From Flavobacterium sp. (GTDB taxonomy: Bacteria > Bacteroidota > Bacteroidia > Flavobacteriales > Flavobacteriaceae): 9,724 nucleotides of DNA. Under the pieces are notes generated by a model. The model saw nothing but the letters and a program-made list of their open reading frames with translations. It was not told the origin of the DNA and did no database searches. Shown here piece by piece: positions 7,901 to 9,724 of the stretch (the first letter of the stretch is position 1; every line of letters begins with the position of its first letter). Both the position numbers and the translations under genes were made by a program. The DNA is taken from positions 1-9,724 of the forward strand of contig NZ_JAGKWP010000088.1 of assembly GCF_021151785.1 (NCBI RefSeq), in the 5' to 3' direction.

Positions 7901-7950
7901 AGTTATATGGGTTAACAGATGAGGAAATCAAGATTGTGGAAGAATCTTGA
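4918..7950 (+). CDS. Type IIG restriction-modification enzyme (fused endonuclease and N6-adenine methyltransferase)
   Basis: This 1010-residue single-chain enzyme of the Eco57I/BREX-PglX-like class should both methylate adenine in its site and cut unmodified DNA. The N-terminal nuclease (about 1-170) carries a PD-(D/E)xK pattern: Asp88 in KADGAIIF and Glu102/Lys104 in VIELKG. A helical connector follows (about 190-360). The methyltransferase shows motif X as FYTPKYI (374-380), SAM-binding motif I as DPACGSGAF (439-447) and catalytic motif IV as NPPY (562-565), the form typical of N6-adenine enzymes. A target-recognition region spans about 720-930. The C-terminus has a helical segment ending in EIDKMVYELYGLTDEEIKIVE, as is common in this class. 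Size is normal and the frame intact. It has its own promoter, with no separate specificity subunit or controller nearby. GC drops sharply from just after NPPY to about residue 920 and then recovers. The recognition sequence cannot be read from the protein. Confidence 0.9.
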   Translation: MSLFQNAVVTKYLQALNQDSINQKWNEFTSYFHNSERQENIRNSKEEQYQEGFLRELFVKILGYTLNPEPNFNLTTEYKNVKDSKKADGAIIFDDKVKAVIELKGTNTTDLGKIEAQAFGYKNNQPDCTYVITSNFEKIRFYIDNAIEHLEFNLFTLTEAEFKILYLCLAVENISKDIPKKIKDESVSKEDEITKELYRDYSLFKRELFKNLVELNPHFDQLELFKKSQKLLDRFLFIFFAEDRMLLPPNSVRLILEQWKQLQDLDEYTPLYERFKKYFGYLNTGYKGKNYDVYAYNGGLFKPDEILDNITIDDNLLYAHTLKLSEYDFVSEVDVNILGHIFENSLNELDEIKAQLEGHEIDKTKTKRKKDGVFYTPKYITKYIVENTIGKLCEEKKLELAINEEDYITDKKRQKKTIKDLVDKLDIYRKWLLQLTICDPACGSGAFLNQALDFLIEEHQYIDELQAKLFGDALVLTDMENSILENNLFGVDLNEESVEIAKLSLWLRTAQPNRKLNDLSGNVKCGNSLIDDPEIAGEKAFNWQNAFPKVFEKGGFDVIIGNPPYGATLDKVSKDFYQKKFKTFQGNFEIYFFFIEFINSILKVNGKLGFITPDTWISIPQAKKLREHVLDNYGIENIVSFNHSVFDDASLNAIIFILYKDYLIEECTVINIIEKINDISIYSDNIKLLKTENWKLSEDKQFQVFQDSKDISLIQKIELNSIKAEEFLDVCQGIVPYSTEHLTKEEVKQRIYHSDTKISEEYGIWIQGRAINRYQISLDKHEYLKYGSWLHRPRKIKYFTEERIMIQEITGGNPPRINAVSYSETLFHDPGIISCVNISNNLKTNYLLAIINSNLISWYNRMTSPKGIRTTFPKILIGDIRKIPIIVTDINLQNSICQYVDKILKLNCSLLIDNNKFQRTLQRKFELDSLPKKLESWFELTFAEFIKELGKKKIKLSLSEEAEWEDYFLKEQQKALALKQQITTTDQEIDKMVYELYGLTDEEIKIVEES

Positions 7951-8020
7951 TTCACGAACTCCAAAAAAACAATATAAAAGAGTGAGTATTAGTATAGTTG
8001 AGAATAGTTAAAATAATAAA

Positions 8021-9694
8021 ATGGAAAATATACTTGATTTAAAAACAGTTAATGATTTACAAGAATTTCGTTTTCTAATTCCTTCATATCAAAGAGGGTA
8101 TAGATGGAGTTCAAATCAAATTAAAGATTTATTAAATGATGTTTTTGAATTTAAACCCAAAGAGGTTTTGAATTCTGACCAAAAAACTTGGTACTGTTTA
8201 CAGCCCATTGTTGTTAAAAAAATTGATGAAACATATTTTGAGGTAATTGATGGTCAACAAAGATTAACTTCAATTTATATTATTCTTTATTATTTGAATC
8301 AGCAATATGCTAATGATTTTAAACAAAAACTGTTTAAACTTGAATATGAAACAAGAAAAGATTCTGAGTCATTTTTGATTGAATTGAATAATAATTCAAA
8401 TCATAATAATATTGACTTTTTTTATATCAGTGAAGCATATAAGACTGTAAGAGAGTGGTTTCTTGAAAAAGGTAATTCTTTTAACAGAAATGAATTTGAA
8501 TCAAACTTTAAGTTTAATACAAGGGTTATTTGGTATGAAAGCACAGAAGAAGATTCAGTTGCTATCTTTACAAGAATAAACATTGGTAAAATTCCATTAA
8601 CTAATTCAGAATTAATAAAAGCACTTTTTCTAAATAGCTCAAATTTTATAGATAAAAATGAAAAACTTCGTTTAAGACAATTGGAAATTGCATCTGAATG
8701 GGACAATATTGAACAAACATTACAGAAGGATAAAATATGGTTCTTTTTGACTGAAAATAAAAAATCCACAAATAGGATTGAATTTATTTTTGAACTAATG
8801 AATGATGAAAATGATATCAATGATCTTTATTCAACTTTTAGATTTTTTCAAAAAAAATTGAAAGTTAAAGATGAAAAGTTGATTAATGAATATTGGCTTG
8901 AAATAAAAAGAAGATACCAAATATTTTGTGAATGGTTTGATGAAAGAGAACTATATCACAAAATTGGTTATTTAATTTGTATAGGATTTACTGATATAAA
9001 ATTACTATATGATTATAATAATTCAATGACTAAATCTGAATTTAAATTAAAATTAGACGAACTCATAAGAAGTAGTGTGAGAAACATAAAAATCAATGAA
9101 CTACAATATGAAGATAAGGAAGATGTAAAGAGAATATTATTACTATATAACATTGTTACAATGTTAAAAACCACAAAAGATAATTCATATTTCCCATTTG
9201 ATTCATTCAAAAAAGACAATTGGGACATTGAGCATATAACTTCTGTAAAATCCGAGATGCCTGACAAAGGAAGAGAAGAGTGGATAAATGATGCAAAAAT
9301 TTTTATAGACCCTGTAATAGACAAGAAAGATAAATTGAAGAAAAAAATTGAAAATTTCAAAGACTATAAAAACAATGATTTATTTAAAGAAATCTATGAT
9401 GAAATAATCGCTCATTTTAATAATAATTTGAAAGATAGCGATGTTAATGATATATCAAATCTAACCTTATTAGATTCAAGTACAAATAGAGGATATAAAA
9501 ATGCTGTTTTTCCTATAAAAAGAAAAACAATAATTAATAGAGATAAAGAAGGTGTTTTTATTCCACTTTGTACAAAAAATGTATTTCTAAAATATTTTAG
9601 TGAATATCCTCCAAAGATTTCATTTTGGACTGAAGAAGACAGAGAAAATTATGAGAAAGATTTAGAAAACACTTTATCTGAATATTTAAACTAA
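8021..9694 (+). CDS. DUF262/DUF1524 protein, GmrSD-like Type IV restriction enzyme
   Basis: This 557-residue single-chain protein combines a GmrS-like and a GmrD-like domain, expected to use nucleotide hydrolysis to cut DNA carrying modified bases such as glucosylated hydroxymethylcytosine in phages. The N-terminal DUF262 domain shows IPSYQRGYRW (20-29), the hallmark IDGQQRLTS (76-84) and FTRINIGKIPLT (183-194). A helical middle part follows. The C-terminal DUF1524 HNH-like nuclease shows WDIEHI with His405 and NLTLLDSSTNRGYKN (480-494), then Lys500-Arg501. All key motifs look intact. It is shorter than the long fused GmrSD proteins, mainly through a compact middle. It starts 70 bp after the restriction-modification gene, with only a weak -7-like TATAGTTG at 7993-8000 and no terminator between them, so co-transcription is likely. 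The modified base recognised cannot be inferred; the protein must tolerate its neighbour's N6-methyladenine. Confidence 0.85.
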   Translation: MENILDLKTVNDLQEFRFLIPSYQRGYRWSSNQIKDLLNDVFEFKPKEVLNSDQKTWYCLQPIVVKKIDETYFEVIDGQQRLTSIYIILYYLNQQYANDFKQKLFKLEYETRKDSESFLIELNNNSNHNNIDFFYISEAYKTVREWFLEKGNSFNRNEFESNFKFNTRVIWYESTEEDSVAIFTRINIGKIPLTNSELIKALFLNSSNFIDKNEKLRLRQLEIASEWDNIEQTLQKDKIWFFLTENKKSTNRIEFIFELMNDENDINDLYSTFRFFQKKLKVKDEKLINEYWLEIKRRYQIFCEWFDERELYHKIGYLICIGFTDIKLLYDYNNSMTKSEFKLKLDELIRSSVRNIKINELQYEDKEDVKRILLLYNIVTMLKTTKDNSYFPFDSFKKDNWDIEHITSVKSEMPDKGREEWINDAKIFIDPVIDKKDKLKKKIENFKDYKNNDLFKEIYDEIIAHFNNNLKDSDVNDISNLTLLDSSTNRGYKNAVFPIKRKTIINRDKEGVFIPLCTKNVFLKYFSEYPPKISFWTEEDRENYEKDLENTLSEYLN

Positions 9695-9699
9695 TATGT

Positions 9700-9724
9700 A
9701 TGGAAAATAATAATGAATATAAAT
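9700..9724 (+). CDS. start of a probable third gene, cut by the window edge
   Basis: An ATG 5 nt after the stop of the GmrSD-like gene opens a frame beginning MENNNEYK and runs off the window. The tight spacing suggests translational coupling in the same operon. The competing ATG at 9696 stops after four codons. Function is unknown; DUF262 proteins are sometimes encoded in pairs, so a partner DUF262 protein is one possibility. Confidence 0.45.

Larger units (their letters stand above)
4574..9724. mobile_element. left end of a probable tRNA-integrated genomic island carrying defence genes
   Basis: The boundary is placed at the tRNA 3' fragment. To its left are housekeeping genes and the tRNA's own terminator; to its right only restriction genes are seen. 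Hand counts of single 60-base lines give 38-40% GC in the left genes (541, 2401, 3901) but mostly 15-35% on the right (for example 6901, 7441, 8101, 9001), consistent with foreign origin. No integrase, excisionase or transposase gene is in the window. In such elements the integrase is often beside the intact tRNA, here beyond the right edge. Island status is inferred and the right end is unseen. Confidence 0.6.

Noticed and set aside
7940..7952. Small inverted repeat GAATC-TT-GATTC at the end of the restriction-modification gene as a terminator
   Set aside because: The stem is only 5 bp, AT-rich and lacks a following T run; it is likely chance.
8422..9360. Two minus-strand open frames inside the GmrSD-like gene (8422-8820 and 9013-9360)
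   Set aside because: They are Ser/Phe/Leu-rich translations typical of the reverse complement of AT-rich genes and show no domain.
1..9724. CRISPR array or long repeats
   Set aside because: No regularly spaced repeats of 20 bases or more were seen; A/T runs are the low-complexity sequence expected at this composition.

Overview
The window looks like a low-GC member of the Bacteroidota, most likely a flavobacterium. The reasons are the AT-rich sequence, A-rich translation starts without Shine-Dalgarno motifs, several promoter-like sites of the Bacteroidota type (TTTG, about 20 nt, TAnnTTTG), and protein families with a flavobacterial flavour. This is inference; no database search was possible.

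The window has two parts. The left part (1-4570) is ordinary chromosome. A strong minus-strand promoter at the left edge serves a gene outside the window. Three plus-strand genes follow: a lipoprotein-like glutaminyl-peptide cyclotransferase (103-1143), an exported oligopeptidase B-type serine protease (1192-3321), and a PLP-dependent cysteine synthase / cystathionine beta-synthase-like enzyme (3391-4431). The third has its own promoter, a palindrome in its leader and a strong hairpin terminator. The first two are 48 bp apart with no obvious promoter between them and may be co-transcribed; both act on peptides or peptide ends outside the cytoplasm.

The junction (about 4539-4670) holds a minus-strand terminator and then only the last 28 nt of a minus-strand tRNA (T arm plus acceptor 3' strand, probably an initiator-Met type). 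Its 5' two thirds are missing. This is the usual scar left when an integrative element enters the 3' end of a tRNA gene. The polarity predicts that the rebuilt tRNA lies at the far, right-hand end of the element, outside the window. A short direct repeat (GTATGCCT twice, 12 nt apart) just inside the junction could be a recombinase arm site.

The right part (4602-9724) is a more AT-rich defence module on the plus strand. After a roughly 300 bp non-coding leader come a single-chain Type IIG restriction-modification enzyme (4918-7950), a DUF262/DUF1524 GmrSD-type Type IV restriction protein (8021-9694), and the first codons of a probable third gene starting 5 nt after it (9700). Together they would cut incoming DNA lacking host adenine methylation and, through the GmrSD-like protein, DNA carrying modified bases. 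The restriction-modification gene has a base-composition step immediately after its NPPY motif, suggesting that its specificity half was exchanged by recombination.

No rRNA, intact tRNA, CRISPR array, transposase or integrase was found. The defence families are known; what is new or uncertain is their particular combination, the mosaic gene and the unseen rest of the island.
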